The notes: a model not told the origin generated them from the letters alone. DNA of 64,000 nt from Salticus scenicus (GCA_963930645.1 OZ005648.1:244071436-244135435), one strand, 5' to 3'. Counted from the stretch's first letter, positions 35,640 through 47,939 are shown. Numbers and translations are program-made.

Positions 35640-36500
35640 GAAAAAAATAAAATCTTTTTGTAAAAAAAAAAAAAAAAAAAAAAAGAAAGAAAAAGAAAAA
35701 GAACCGACTCCAAAAAGCAACTGCTATTCAAACAACCAAAAATAAAAGAAAATTAGCATAAAATGGAACTGTAAATTGCGCCTAAAAGTATAAAATAATT
35801 TCTTTCGCCAAATAACCTAAACACTACAATTAAACATAACTTTTGAAGTCGGCGTAAAATTAAATAAGAATTGATGCCTTTATCCAATACAAAAATCAAG
35901 TTCTATTCAAAATATACATCTCACTTTAGCATCTGCAAAACACAGTCGAAAACTAGTTTGATTCAGATAAACAAATAAAATTTCGTAAACTGCAAAAGTT
36001 GTCCTTGGTAAAAACAAATCGCCAAATTATATCAGTAAACATATTTAATTCCTTTGAGAAAGCATTGTTATTTTAATAAGATATATTAAGATAACAATCA
36101 AGAATATGAAACAATACTTTGTACAATTTATGTTATAAAATTATGCATCTCGCGTGTATAATTTTGCATTACGTTTAGATCACCAAATTCAAAAGCTGCC
36201 AAGGATGATAGTGATAAAACTTTTACCAATTTGCAAAGAAAACTTTAGTAATTTCGTAGAAACATAAATACCGAATTGCGAAGAATGTTCACTGTTCTAT
36301 GTAGATGTTACTAATGGACCAATTGTATATAGTGATAAAATAATAAAGGAAACATGAAAATGGATCATTCGAGACAACAGCATTTGTAAGCAACCGGTCT
36401 AAAAACAAATCTTTAAAAATGAATTAAATTTTATTTAATTTTGCGCCGACTTCAAATGTTATATTTAATTGCAGTGTTTAGGTTGTTCGGCGAATGAAAT
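35640..36500. mobile_element. Inverted-end element, truncated copy B
   Basis: It aligns by eye with 26713-27661, from AAAATCTTTTTGTAAAAAAA and GAACCGACTCCAAAAAGCAA through the internal repeat. It stops near 36500 inside the right arm after GTTCGGCGAATGAAATTAT, so the outer right end is lost. The A-run near 35659 has acquired G interruptions. Confidence 0.65.
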
Positions 36501-37560
36501 TATAAAATTATCAAAATTTCAACTGTAGTTGGGAATCTATTTATGTATTTATTTATTATTTATTTATTTATTTTAAGTAATTGTTTTGAATGACTCTAAA
36601 CGATTGCATACATAATTTAATATTTTGCCTCACTATTTATGATTTAATATTTTTGGTTTAGTAAATCTTCTAAACAATTTTAAAGCTTAATATTTTTTAA
36701 AAAGCAATATATTATTCACCATATACATTTATGTAAAATAGTTGAGCAACGTATTTTCATATAAATTTACAAATAATTTTCTATAAATAAGTATAAATCA
36801 AACTTCTATATACTTTTTTTTTTTGTGAAAAAGATTTAACATTTAATTTAATAAAATGAAACAAATTTTATGACATTAACATAAATAAATCTTTGATATA
36901 TTTTTTTTTATCATCCTAATAGACAATGACTTTAGAAATTTTTACTTCAATTATTCAAGTAAAAATAAGTTTATAAATACAGAAAAATGTTTTTGTGTTT
37001 TACTTACTAAATTAGAAAAAAAGAATGATATAAACTTTCTTCTTTTAAAATTATGAAAATTTCAACTTTTGTTGTGAATCTAGTTAATTTTTTAAAGTAA
37101 TTATTTTCAATAATTCTAAACAATTGCATATTTCCATTTATTATTTTACTTTAATAAATTTTCTAAACAACTTTGAAGCTTAATATATTTTAGAAAGCAA
37201 TATATTATTGATAATATACATTTATGTAAAAAAATAAGTAACGTACTTTTCCTATAAATATACCAATAATTTTCTAGAAATTAGTATACAGTGTAAATCA
37301 AACTTTTATATAATTTTCTCTCTCTCTCTCTCTTTTTTTTTTTTTTTTTGTTAAAAAGATCTAACATAATGAAATAAATTCACGTTTAATTTAATAAAAT
37401 CAAACAAATTTTATCATATTAGTTCAAATCAATATTTAAATATTTTTGTCATTTCAATAGGCAATGACTATATAAAATTTAACTTCAATTATTCAAGTAA
37501 AATTAAATTTATAAATATAGAAAAATATTTTTATGTTTTACTTACTAAATTAGCACTAAA
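36495..37560 (+). repeat. Tandem duplication of an AT-rich unit of about 550 bp
   Basis: 36495-37018 and 37045-37558 share ATTTCAACT.T.GTTG.GAATC, AAGCAATATATTATT, TATACATTTATGTAAAA, CAATAATTTTCTA, TAATTTAATAAAAT.AAACAA and GTTTTACTTACTAAATTAG. The second copy carries a (TC)n(T)n expansion at 37317-37348. Confidence 0.75.
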
Positions 37561-39060
37561 GTTTAAATAATTTTACTTAAATATATCGAAATACCAAGTA
37601 TTTCAATTGCACTTGAAAGAAAAATATAGTTCACACAGGAAAGGAATTAAAAACACAAAAACTCAAATTTAAAAATATATTCACTCATTATTAAAAAAGT
37701 TCTCTAATACAAATGTGTTAACAGAAATTTACATGCGATTAAGAAAGTTTACCTCAAATAAATAGTATAATAAAGATGTATTGTACTATATTTCAAAATT
37801 AATTCATAGAGAAAATAATTAAAGCATGAGTACATAGTATGTAAATAAAAGAAATCTACTATTTCCAATCTTTAGAAAGAGATAAGAAAATACTTCCTCA
37901 TTATTTTGCCGAGCAAATATTTTATGTCGAGGGGGGGATTTCATTTTAACAGCCAGCCTATCATAAAACTTTACTTGGCTATTTTTAATTTCCTTTTCAT
38001 CTAGACGACAATATTAAATTGAACTGGAAAAATGCACTGCTACAACACATAAAAGAATCAACACTGTGCCTGTGCTTTTTTTCTTTTTCACAACAAAGAA
38101 ATTAATAAACAACCTTTATTTAACATGTCGAGCATCATCGTCTGCTGTTACTCGCTTGTAATTATAATAAAACAAACCACGTGCATCAGTATATTTAGTT
38201 CTCATTGGATGAAGGAGATAATCTCGAACGCATTTTCCTCTATTCCCGTTTGATTATAACGTTCGAAATGCAGAATCGCTCTACCGCTGAATATCGTTAC
38301 GAAAAAAATTTCGATCGAAAAAATAAAGATCAGTTTGACTTTTTCCAAAGAAGCCAGAATAGGGCCACAGGAAAGAAAATTAATTTCTCAGACCCATACT
38401 GTAAACAAAGTATTTTTTTTTTTTAAGTTTGATTTTCAGTTTTTATATAAATATATATAATATCACGTTTTGAGGTCTGAAGAATATGTAAGTCAAATTT
38501 TTAGCGGTTGACGTTTATGCATGCCTGTTAACGTCATAACTTAAAAACAAATAACTGAAAAAATTTAAAATTTGTTATTTTGTCGTTCGTATGAGGTTGC
38601 CACATGAAATGTTTGATCAAGATAGGTAATTTTCAAGGCGTAGTTTGTCTAAATAATTTGGCATAAACTTTTAAATTTAGTAACAGGCTTGAATTTAATT
38701 TTTTTTTATGTAAATGTATATACTATAATTAAACGAGAGGTTTCTTACGCAATAGCTCCCCTGACGCAGAATTTTATGGCAAATAAAACTGTTCCTTAAC
38801 ATATCTTAATTTTTTTTTTTTTAAATAGATTGAACTTTCATCTTATCTTATTGATCTTAAGCCTTAATCTGCAGCCTGTCTTTATCGTATCGAAATGCAG
38901 GTAAGAGAAAATCATGTGAGTGACACGCCAGATTATTTTTCTTGTTTTACTGTTGCGACTGAATATCTAGAAATTTGTCAGTGAATTAGGCAAGATCAAA
39001 ACTAATTTCTGAGAATCAGAACTTCAGCGAGTTGTCTAGAAAGTTTTATTATTATTATTA
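37560..39060. other. AT-rich spacer
   Basis: A 73-codon frame at 38205-38426 starts at TTG and has no recognisable domain. A G-run (37931-37937) and T-runs are present. I see no gene. Confidence 0.5.
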
Positions 39061-39062
39061 TA

Positions 39063-40630
39063 CAGTGGTGGACGTAAATATAAGTTCATATCCAAAATCT
39101 TGTAAAACAATTATTTACGCAAATGTATTTGTTTTAAAATATTTCTCACTTCATTTAAATCTAATTAAATAAGCATTTTTAAGACTAATATCGTGTTTTC
39201 ACACAAGAGAAATGTCTAAATATAAGTAAAACAAAAAATTATGTATATATTGAACGGACATAATTATAAGTTCACTTTAAAATAATACTCATATACCATT
39301 AAAATTGCACTAAAAAATGATGTTTAATTAATGCATTTGGAAATATCAATTAAAATTTATTGTAATGTGTCGATATTTTTTCTTTCAAAACCAAGCTCGA
39401 CATGCCCAAAGCAAAAACGCTGTCTGACAGTGAACAAGCTCAAATTGATGCATATATCAAGATTAGATTATCACACAGACAAATAGGAAATAAGATTGGA
39501 CATTCCCTATATGTTATTAATAATTATATCAAAAAAGGTAAAAATTATAACACATTAAAACGACTAAGACGGAAGCCAATCATAACGCATCGTCAAAAAT
39601 AAATTGATTGTGAAAGAAAAAACAAGTGAAATGCTAAATTCAAATGAAATACAGTGTTCACTACAACTCCCTGTCACTCCAAGACATCTTAGAAGAATTC
39701 TTCACAACGAAAAAAATGTAGTATGAATGAAAAAGACAGTCAAACCAATGTTAGAAGCTAATCATAAAGCAAAGATATTAGAATTTGCAAAAAAGTACAT
39801 GAATTATAAGGAAGAATGGAAATCAGTGATGTTCACCGAAGAAAAGAAGTTCAGTCTAGGTGGTCCTGAAGGATTACATTACTATTAGCATCATCTAAGG
39901 AAAGAGAAACAGATTAAATATTCAAGAAACTTTTGTGGAGTAACAGTCATGATATGGGGAGGGATTTCATATAAAGGTGTCTAGCCTCTTGCGTGGATTT
40001 CCACAAAAATGAATTACGATATATATGTAGAATTATTAGAAACTACATTAATCACTCCTCCTAAATCAGTTCAGTCACTTATGGGGGACAATGCAGCCAT
40101 ATACTCCTCAAAATTTACAAAATAATTGCTTTAAGATAAACACATACCATTATTACAGTGGCCAGCATGCAGTCCAGACCTTAACCCTATAGAAAATTTA
40201 TGATGAATCATGGTGCGCAAAGTTTATGCGCATGGAAAACAATTTCAATCTGTAGAAGAACTAAAGGACAAAATTAGAAAAGTATGGACCGAAATCATAT
40301 TAGTTACCTTGTAAAATCTCTCATAATGTAAAACTCGCCAGAACGTATTTTTGAAATTATTAAACACAAAGGAGGCTACACCAGATTCTAACTTCTTTTT
40401 ATATTTAATTTATTCCGATGAAGCTTTCTCTGAACTTATAACTATGTCCAGCTACTTTTTCATTTTTTGCTTCATATTCCTAAATGAGATATATTTGTTG
40501 TAAAATATCAATATTAAAAGTTCTTAAAAATTAATTTAAAATTTTCCTTGCGGGTTTTCTGTTGATTTATATTTCTTTTCGACTACTAAATCGCCAAAGT
40601 ATAGCTGAACTTATAATTATGTCCACCACG
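39063..40630 (+). mobile_element. Tc1-like (DD34E) transposon, full length, inactive
   Basis: The ends are CAGTGGTGGACGTAAATATA (left) and, reverse-complemented, CGTGGTGGACATAATTATAA (right), each followed by AGTTCA. TA is duplicated outside (39061-39062 and 40631-40632). Each end has a second inner copy of the GGACATA.TTATAAGTTCA motif, at 39256-39274 on the left and 40431-40450 on the right. This gives the IR/DR (two repeats per end) layout known from Tc3 and Sleeping Beauty-type elements. The 1568-bp length is normal for the family. The single transposase gene within is broken. Confidence 0.9.
39402..40325 (+). pseudogene. Tc1-family transposase, broken
   Basis: The first 66 codons from ATG are open (MPKAKTLSDSEQAQIDAYIK ... 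RLRRKPIITHRQK, then TAA). They match the N-terminal helix-turn-helix of Tc1/Tc3 transposases, including SHRQIGNKIGHSLYVINNYI. Homology continues in another frame after a frameshift. There, FTEEKKFSLGGPEGLHYY corresponds to the usual (S/T)DEKKF block with Asp replaced by Glu (39838). GDNAAIYSS holds the second Asp (40087) and SPDLNPIENL the Glu (40192), with 34 residues between these two: a DD34E spacing. Several in-frame stops follow (after HYY, after GV, after FTK, and after IENL). The enzyme would have cut and joined transposon ends in the nucleus. It is certainly non-functional here. Confidence 0.9.
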
Positions 40631-40652
40631 TAAGGCTTAAAATTACATATTA

Positions 40653-40930
40653 TTACTTACAAACTTTGAATAAACACCATAAAGTGCAATAAACTCGCAA
40701 CAATTGTTTCGGGTCGAAAAAACACACGACCCTTCATCAGGTGAATAAAGTAAGTACGAGTGCTGCAGTCAAAGCGGCAACGCGGTCAAGCCGCGTTGCC
40801 ACTTGACTTACTTACTTGCCGCGTACTTACTTTATTCGCCTGATGAAGGGTCGTGTGTTTTTTCGACCCCAAACAATTGTTGCGAGTTTATTGCATTTTA
40901 TGGTGTTTATTCAAAGTTTGTAAGTAGTAA
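40653..40930. mobile_element. Large foldback element beside the Tc1-like copy
   Basis: Arms of about 105 bp (40653-40757 and 40823-40930) are nearly perfect inverted copies, containing TTACAAACTTTGAATAAACA, CAATAAACTCGCAACAATTG and ACACGACCCTTCATCAGG. The 65-bp centre has its own hairpin, GGCAACGCGG-TCAAG-CCGCGTTGCC. No coding. It lies 22 bp beyond the transposon's right TA, so the two insertions are close but separate. Confidence 0.8.
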
Positions 40931-42220
40931 TTTTTACAACGCGAGTTTTGTGGTGCTTTTTTATTAAAATTACATACATTATTATAATCATAGAAAGGCG
41001 TTTTTTTTTTTTTTTTTTTCGAAAATATTACGTTTAATTATTTAATTGCATTTTTATCATGATTTGAAAAAGAGCAGTTATAACTAAACCAAATAATGCA
41101 GGATTAAAAATTCAAATTGAACTTTTATGCATCTTTTTAACATGTAATCAAGAAAACTTTTAAAAGGATCCGTCTTCTGAAGGCTGATGCATTTCAAAAA
41201 TTTCTTTTATTTCGTTATGTTAAGATTGCCGCAGTTTTTCCAGATAATTTTCTGTGCATAGTAATTTATCTTCAACAATTTTCTTCTTTAAGATAAAAAA
41301 AAAAAAGAGAAAAGAAAGCTTAAAAAAAATAGCAAAATGGATTGTTACTATGGCGACTGAAGCAAATAACAAAAGATACAATTTTTTCAATCTGGTAATA
41401 AAAAATGGGTATTTTTTATTAGCTTTCTTCTTTCAAGTATTTTTTAGTCTCTCGCTTCTCTCGGCAAACTTTTTTTTAAACATTTTTCTTCTTGAAAAAA
41501 AAAAAGAAAAAAAAAATCTAGTGAAAGGTGATATTTTCGAGATAAAAATCACAATCTAATGGGCCTCGAATAATTAGAATGATTTTATATAATACTTTTG
41601 CTTTTATGATAAAAATGCTTAATGTTATTATATTTTTCATTCTTTCAATATTTTCTTTCTTTCATTTTCATTTTCTTTTTTTTTTTTTTTTACCGTGTCT
41701 ATGCACAGCTCAGATTAAATTTGAAATATGAGGACCTTTTGAAATAAAAATCCTGTAAAAATTTAAATTAAAGTACTTACGATAAATGATTCCTAGGCAT
41801 AAAAAATTATGCGAATCTGAAGTAATTAGTTCAAAAAAAAAAAAAAAAATGTATGTAAACAGAAAGAAATATTCAAGCGTTGATGTTTTAAAATCATTCT
41901 TCTTCTTTTTTCTTTTTCATCTTCTTTAAAGCTGTACCTAATTGCTATACTTTTTACAAAATTTGAACATTATTATTATGATAGTTTTTTAATATGCATT
42001 TAAAAAAATATCATATAAGTAGTTTTTCCTATTTGCTTCTTTTTAAGCATTATATTGAACTAACGACTGAATAGAAATGAGAAAAATGCGTTGGTTCACA
42101 ATCCAATTTATTAGTCTGTTCTATATATTTCCTATATTTATAGTGAAAGACAAGATTTCAAAATTTATTTATTCATTTCTTTGATTCGTTATAACTGGAT
42201 GTTATTAAGCTTTATATGGA
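40931..42220. other. AT-rich spacer with homopolymers
   Basis: T-runs at about 41000-41019 and 41678-41692 and A-runs near 41293 and 41834. The 101-codon frame at 41254-41559 is Lys/Phe-rich homopolymer translation, not a gene. Confidence 0.6.
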
Positions 42221-42490
42221 CATAAGAAGGAAGTGTTAGCTTCTTGAAAATTTCATACTTTTGTTTTTTCAATGGATTTATTCGTTCTGAGATGTTCAGG
42301 ACACGATTAGACAATTTTATGAAAGTTTCTCTTTGTCTGTATGTGTTTGTGTGTTGCTAGAGTTTTGTGGTGCTATATCTCAGAAAATAATTGAAATAAT
42401 TCGACAAAACTTTATATTTGGTTGCACTTTAACATAAACTGAGGGCTGATTAGATTTTTGCATTTGCCATCCAGCAAGTGGCATTGCTAT
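42220..42490 (+). repeat. Dispersed repeat, partner at 23.7 kb
   Basis: AGAAGGAAGTGTTAGCTTCT, TTTATTCGTTCTGAGATGTT, TTTGTCTGTATGTGT, TTTTGTGGTGCTATATCTC and GAGGGCTGATTAGATTTT recur in the order of 23680-23960. Confidence 0.5.
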
Positions 42491-42660
42491 ACTGAGATTT
42501 CTCTAATTTACAGGAAGGCCATATATCAGTGCACACATTAGATACTCGAGAGTGCCAATATGGAAAACTACGGGGATTCAATTTCGATGCGTATCGCCCG
42601 ACAGAAGGCGCGGGTATTCTGCAATTTTTCTTGTAAAAGGAGGCTATGTTTCAATTTCTA

Positions 42661-43072
42661 CACAGAAAAAAATGTTTTGTTAAAAAAAAAAAAAAGATTG
42701 ATTTTTAGATTGATTTTGTCGTTTTAACAATAACTTACTTAAGATAACCAAATCAACTTGATTCGATTAACCAACCGAATAAAATTGTAAAAAAGAGTAC
42801 TTATTACTTGTAACTTGATAATTCGATGAACTACGTCATAGTCTGAAAGCAAATAATGAGCAAGTACCGAATAACAAAGATGTTTGCTTAAATCAATAAA
42901 ATACTTTTGTTCATTTAAGCAATATTGGTTGAATCTGACAGTCTAATTGGTTAAAACAACAAAATAATTTGGCTTTTGTTAACAAAGTGTTTTGGAAGTC
43001 ATATCAACAAAAACATCTGTTTGTTTTTATAAAATTGTTGTTCATTCAATAAAACATTTTTTTCTGTCAGTG
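42661..43072. mobile_element. MITE with CACAGAAAAAAATGTTTT-type ends
   Basis: The left end CACAGAAAAAAATGTTTTGT and the reverse complement of the right end, CACTGACAGAAAAAAATGTT, are imperfect inverted ends differing by a short indel. TA lies on both sides. The 412-bp interior is rich in AACAA/TTGTT and has no coding frame. The CACTG-type end recalls the elements at 10717 and 53306. Confidence 0.6.
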
Positions 43073-43074
43073 TA

Positions 43075-44375
43075 TAAGTGCAAAAGGTTTAATATGGGAT
43101 ATGATCATTGCGAAAAACTATGCTGATTATATTTGGGTGCACATCAGCCGAGAAGTGCTTTCATATTATTCACTTTTTACGAATTTCTAAATGTTTATAT
43201 CTTACAAGGTATTAGTAAAAGTGGATACATTACAATTACAAGTATCAAAGAGGATGTCCCAAATTTTACCAATTGTGTTTGTGTGTGGTACTGATGCGCG
43301 CAAAGCAATTACGCCTCATGCATTCCTGAGTAAAATTCCGGGCATTTCTCTGATAGTGACAAGAGTAATTGAGATTCGGGTTACGCGGTAACTCTAAGTA
43401 TCTACTTGAGCTTCTTAAACAATGATTTTCAAGTTATCCTAGATAAAACCAATAAGAGGTAAATCACGTGATTTAGGATTGGGCCAACATATGGGACCAA
43501 CAAACTAAATATCTGGTCCATAAACTACATACGATAATTTTATGATGTAACTGAGCTCCATCTTCTTAAAAACCATCTTTGACTATGGACATATACAGGA
43601 ATATCATTACTCATTTCCGGAAGAATATCCTGATAAAAAGCGAGATACTTATTCGCTTGCAATCTTGATGGTAAAAGTTATAGTCTACAAAACAGTCAGA
43701 TACTTCAACTACCCACATTTTAAAAATGAAGCGTTATTCTGAGGCATGACTTCTGATTCTGGGCGATTTTATACGATCTATGTGGACTTCGTAAGTACTG
43801 AAAACGCCCTCTCGGAAAAAGAAAATCCTGTTGGAGAGAACGTTTTTGATTTACATGAGTAAGCATATAATAATTTGTAGTTGACTCGCTGGAAAATTTT
43901 CCCTATAAAAATATACAGTAGCAGCTCATTCCCATAGGTCATACATGAATTAATACTTATCAACCATTTGTTTGGGAAATGAATCACATTTACCTCGCTC
44001 AGCCGATGTCTACAATGAGGAATCTCATGTACCGATCTAACGCAATCTGCTCTCTTTCTTGTGATCTCTTATGAAGTCACATGCAGTGCCAATTCCGTTT
44101 ATGCTTTTCTATGTGATATTAATTTCTAACGATCTTCTGAACTTGTCCTTCAAGTTTGTACATGAAGTTACGAAACACCCTTATTTGGTATAGAAGCCCT
44201 ATCTAATAAATGACGCAAATCCCATTCGAATTAGCACAGTTTTCATGAAAAGAAATTTAATATACTAAATTTTATGCCATCTCATCTTCTTTTTTTTACA
44301 ATTCTTAAAATATTGCCAAATATATTATCATCATGTTTTATGATATTATATTGTCAAATTGCAATACATTATGTT
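43075..44375. other. Less AT-rich segment, possibly decayed transposon
   Basis: The sequence has higher complexity than its surroundings and several broken frames, for example 43191-43391, but I recognise no domain. A 14-bp perfect palindrome AAATCACGTGATTT lies at 43461-43474. Inverted ends were not found. Confidence 0.3.
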
Positions 44376-45959
44376 TAATATAAGGTAAAGACACCAGTGC
44401 TCGTCACCCCTAAAATCTGCACCAGTAGTCGTCACCCTCTTAAAAGAAGTGTTAAAATAAGCGTTAATTAACATCTATGAGTTTTAATCCGCCACCATTA
44501 GATTCTTCAAAGCCTTCTGCTTCTTATGACATAAAAAGTTCGATTTCAACTATTGGGGAAGAATAGGGATAAACAAAATAAGGGAAGTATACGTTAAATG
44601 ACAATTGAATTGAGTCAACGTAAAGCAAATGATTAAGGGAATAGATATGCATTTCTTGATATATTTTGTTGTTTGCTGCATTTGACATTGCTCATAAAGC
44701 ATTGTATGTAATGCTTATGAAATGCAGAATACGATTTATGTGCAACTTTTTAAAATTTGACATAATATAAAGGTTTTTATGGTATGACGACTACTGGTGC
44801 ATATTTTGCATGTTTTACCAGTGCTCGTCACCCCTGACGAACACTGGTGTTTTAACATTTTTAATAACTGGGTAACTTTTTTGATGAAAAATACTATATT
44901 TTCGTTTAGAATTACGATGGTATAATTTTTACTTTAATTTGACTATCGGCACCAGTAGTCGTCAGGGGTATTCGTAAATGTAAACAAATGTATTTTAACC
45001 TTAAGAACGTGAACTTTATTGCACTTCTAACTTTTGTATAGCTTGTTTAAATAAAGTCAATCATGGTATACCTTTTATTCACTATGACTGACTTTAAACC
45101 ACCTAAAATTTTCCATATTAATTTGCTGGAAAAATTAAACAATGGCACATAAACATATTTAGTTATAAAGAGCATTTTCTAGTTTTCTGTTATATATTTT
45201 AGAAAAACAGACATGATTACTCCATATACCTGTCTAATGTATTTTAAATTTTTATGATCTCATGCTTTTGCGAAGATGTACTAAAGTGATATTTAAGTTT
45301 TTTACTGACCGTGATAATTTAATTTTAATTCATATATATTTCGAAAATGATAAAATACAAAGGCTTAATTTCATAGTTAGCATGACTGTGAGTCGGTTCA
45401 AAATTATGTTAAGGCTTTTTTGTTACGTTAGATGCAGGTGAATAAAAATTCATATAGAAAATATTAAACATTAAAAACATTTCTTAAGCAAGTTTTCTGT
45501 TCATACATTATATTAATTATGTAAGATAAACAAATAGTTAAAATGTTGATCAAAATTACCCTGTTGACTGATGTTATTAAATAATTAAAATTGTAAGATA
45601 ATATTTGATAACATTAATTAACATTAACATTTGATAACATTAATATCCATAATATTTGTAACATTAGCTTGATGTGTAGAATAATACTAGCAAGCTTTGC
45701 CACCTTCGCTGGTCCCTATATTTAAATAAAATAGGAAAAAATCCCTATCATTATCAAAAATTAAAATAAATAAATAAATAAATAAACTTTGAAATCAGTC
45801 GAAACCGCAGTTAATGTTCCCACTGGCTTTTGTAATAGCTTTCCGTCCCGCAATATGATGATTGGCTTCTACTGCCTTCGGCATAGACTTAACCGCTTTT
45901 TATCCCCTCCCTCTCCCACGGGTAAATTTAGAATTTTGACGAAATATTATCAAATTACA

Positions 45960-46189
45960 TATTGCGTACTTTTAATCAATACCCACACATCAAAACTCGC
46001 CTTTCTGAGTTAATTTGGAGTAGAGCTAAGGTTATTTTTTTTTTTTTTTTTTTTTTGTCCGCTCGGCCGAGGGATGAGAGGAAGGGTAATTTTGCAAAAT
46101 CGCCTTATAATGCTTGTAAGGTATACACACACACAACCAAATCCCCCCCCCCCCCGAAAATAATTTGCAGCAGAGTTGAGCTTGAAAAC

Positions 46190-46261
<72 letters not shown>

Positions 46262-46615
46262 CCACCCTCACATAGACGAAAGAGCTTCGCAAAATCTCTT
46301 TATACTAGGCGTTGGATGCATATGACCAACTCACACATCAGAAATCGCCTTTGTAAGATTATTTAGAGCAGAGTTATGCGTAGAAATACGTTTTTGCTAC
46401 CCTTTCTCAAAATTTGGTCGGAAAGAATTACGCTAAATACCTTTACAGTATTTTTGGGTACGCATAACCAATCAACGCATCAAAAAACTGCTTTCCGGAT
46501 ATAATTTGGAGAATAATTACACTTGAAAACGTGTTTTTGCATCCAAACGAAGGATTTCTCAAAATTCCTTTATAGTATGTGTTAGGTACGCATAATCAAC
46601 CCATACGTTTAAAAA
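45960..46615 (+). repeat. Tandem array A inside the 3.56-kb element, about 140-bp unit
   Basis: The order ACACATCAAAACTCGCCTTT, ATAATTTGGAG.A.AGTTA, CTTGAAAACGTGTTTTTGC, TTC.CAAAATC.CTTTATA and TAGGTACGCATAACCAA recurs from about 45984, 46125, 46332 and 46474. The second unit is stretched by a C-run (46144-46157) and (TA)n (46190-46259), the first by a T-run (46033-46056). Frames through this region read Tyr-Ile or Lys repeats and are not genes. Confidence 0.7.
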
Positions 46616-46639
46616 AAAATAATTGCAATACAAAAAGAA

Positions 46640-47290
46640 TTTTTTATATACCGTGTTTTAACATTTTCTGTTGAATCATATAAATGCTATTGAAGGCAGC
46701 GAGAACCCGAAACAATTGGATAAAAGTAATTTAAAAATGCATCGTCACTGTGGTCTCAGCTACTCTGAAAATTTCAAAAGTCTTGGTAGTCGGGAAGATT
46801 GATGATCGAGATGAGTATATGATTGATGAATCATATAAACGCTACTGAAGGCAGCGAGGACCCGAAACAATTGGCTAAAAGTATTTTAAAAATGCATTGT
46901 CACCGTGTTTTGAGCTATTCTGAAAGTTTCAAATGTCTAGCTAGTCGGGGAAAAAGTTAAATAAATTTTCTGTTGAACCATATAAACGCTGCCGAAGGCA
47001 GCAGTGAATTGAAACAATTGGCTAACAATATTTTAAAAATCCATTGTTACCGTATTCTGAGCTTTTCTGAAAGTTTCAAATGTCTAGCTAGTCGAGAAGT
47101 CAGTTAAAAATCGATTGCAAGATTTATACTGATAACGCTGCCGAAGGCTGCAGGGACCCGGAGCAGTTGGCTAAAAGTATTTAAAAAATGCATTTTTATC
47201 GTGTTCGGAACTATTCTGAAAGTTTCAAATGTCTAGGTAGTCGGGAAGTTAGTTAAAAATTAATTGTAAGATTTGTACTAGACAAACAAA
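46640..47290 (+). repeat. Tandem array B, about 150-bp unit, copy 1
   Basis: Four units repeat GAAGGCAGC (46692, 46847, 46994; GAAGGCTGC at 47143), CCCGAAACAATTGGCTAAAA, TTTAAAAATGCATTGTCACC, TTTCTGAAAGTTTCAAATGT and CTAGCTAGTCGGGAAGT. Where GCTGCCGAAGGCAGC is complete it is a 15-base near-perfect palindrome. The same unit recurs at 62270-62665, 15 kb away. Confidence 0.85.
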
Positions 47291-47939
47291 CAAGAATACG
47301 CGTTAATAAAAAGCATGGTAAAATCAATCTTACTGCGATAATTTGGAACAAAGTCACTCTTAAAAACCAGATTATTACCCCCTCCCTTGCTACTTACCCT
47401 CTGCTTTAAGTAAAGATATTTTTGAGAACGAATAAAATTTTGAAAACTTTTCTTAAAAGCAAAAAATTTTCAAATTATTTCACACATGAATTTGTTTTAT
47501 TCGCAATATTTTGAATTTTACCATTTAATGTTTTGTGTTTTAAACCCTAAGAATGGATTTGGGTTCTAAATATGTTCCAAAGATATTCTGTTTCATTTAA
47601 TTTTTCAAAAACGCAATTAAAATCAAACTATTGGTCAAATTGTTGCGTTTTATTTACATGACGACCACTGGTGCAAACACCTGACGACTACTGGTGAAAC
47701 GCAGTTTTCAAGTGACGAGCACTGGTGCATTTTTATAGGTTTAATTTTTATTTTTTTTAAAAAATTGGCTTAACGTATTGAAAAATTGAAAGTGTCTAAC
47801 AACAACTAGAAGAATCAGTGTATAAAATAGACCAAAGTAAAATATTGATACATAAATTCCACACAAATGCCACGCGAAAAAAACAAACATTTTAAAAATA
47901 AGGCCTTAAGAGTGACGAGCACCGGTGTCGTTACCTTAT

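Larger units (their letters stand above)
44381..47938. mobile_element. 3.56-kb element with ten subterminal 15-bp repeats
   Basis: The ends are inverted: TAAGGTAAAGACACCAGTGC at the left and, reverse-complemented, TAAGGTAACGACACCGGTGC at the right, both continuing TCGTCACTC-like. TA lies outside each end. A 15-bp motif, consensus CACCAGTRSTCGTCA, occurs ten times: 44392, 44420, 44785(-), 44816, 44835(-), 44950, 47659(-), 47682(-), 47713(-) and 47913(-). All lie within about 600 bp of the left end or 300 bp of the right end. All right-side copies point inward, while left-side copies are mixed. Clustered subterminal motifs are the usual form of transposase-binding sites. No transposase frame was found, so it looks non-autonomous; the superfamily is unknown. 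Confidence 0.65.

Noticed and set aside
38205..38426. 73-codon frame as a small gene
   Set aside because: TTG start, Phe run at the end, no domain, no splice or promoter context.
41254..41559. 101-codon frame as a membrane protein
   Set aside because: Hydrophobic and Lys-rich parts come from T- and A-runs.
45962..46366. 134-codon frame, the longest in the window
   Set aside because: It runs through a T-run, a C-run and a (TA)n tract of array A; the product is Phe and Tyr-Ile repeats.
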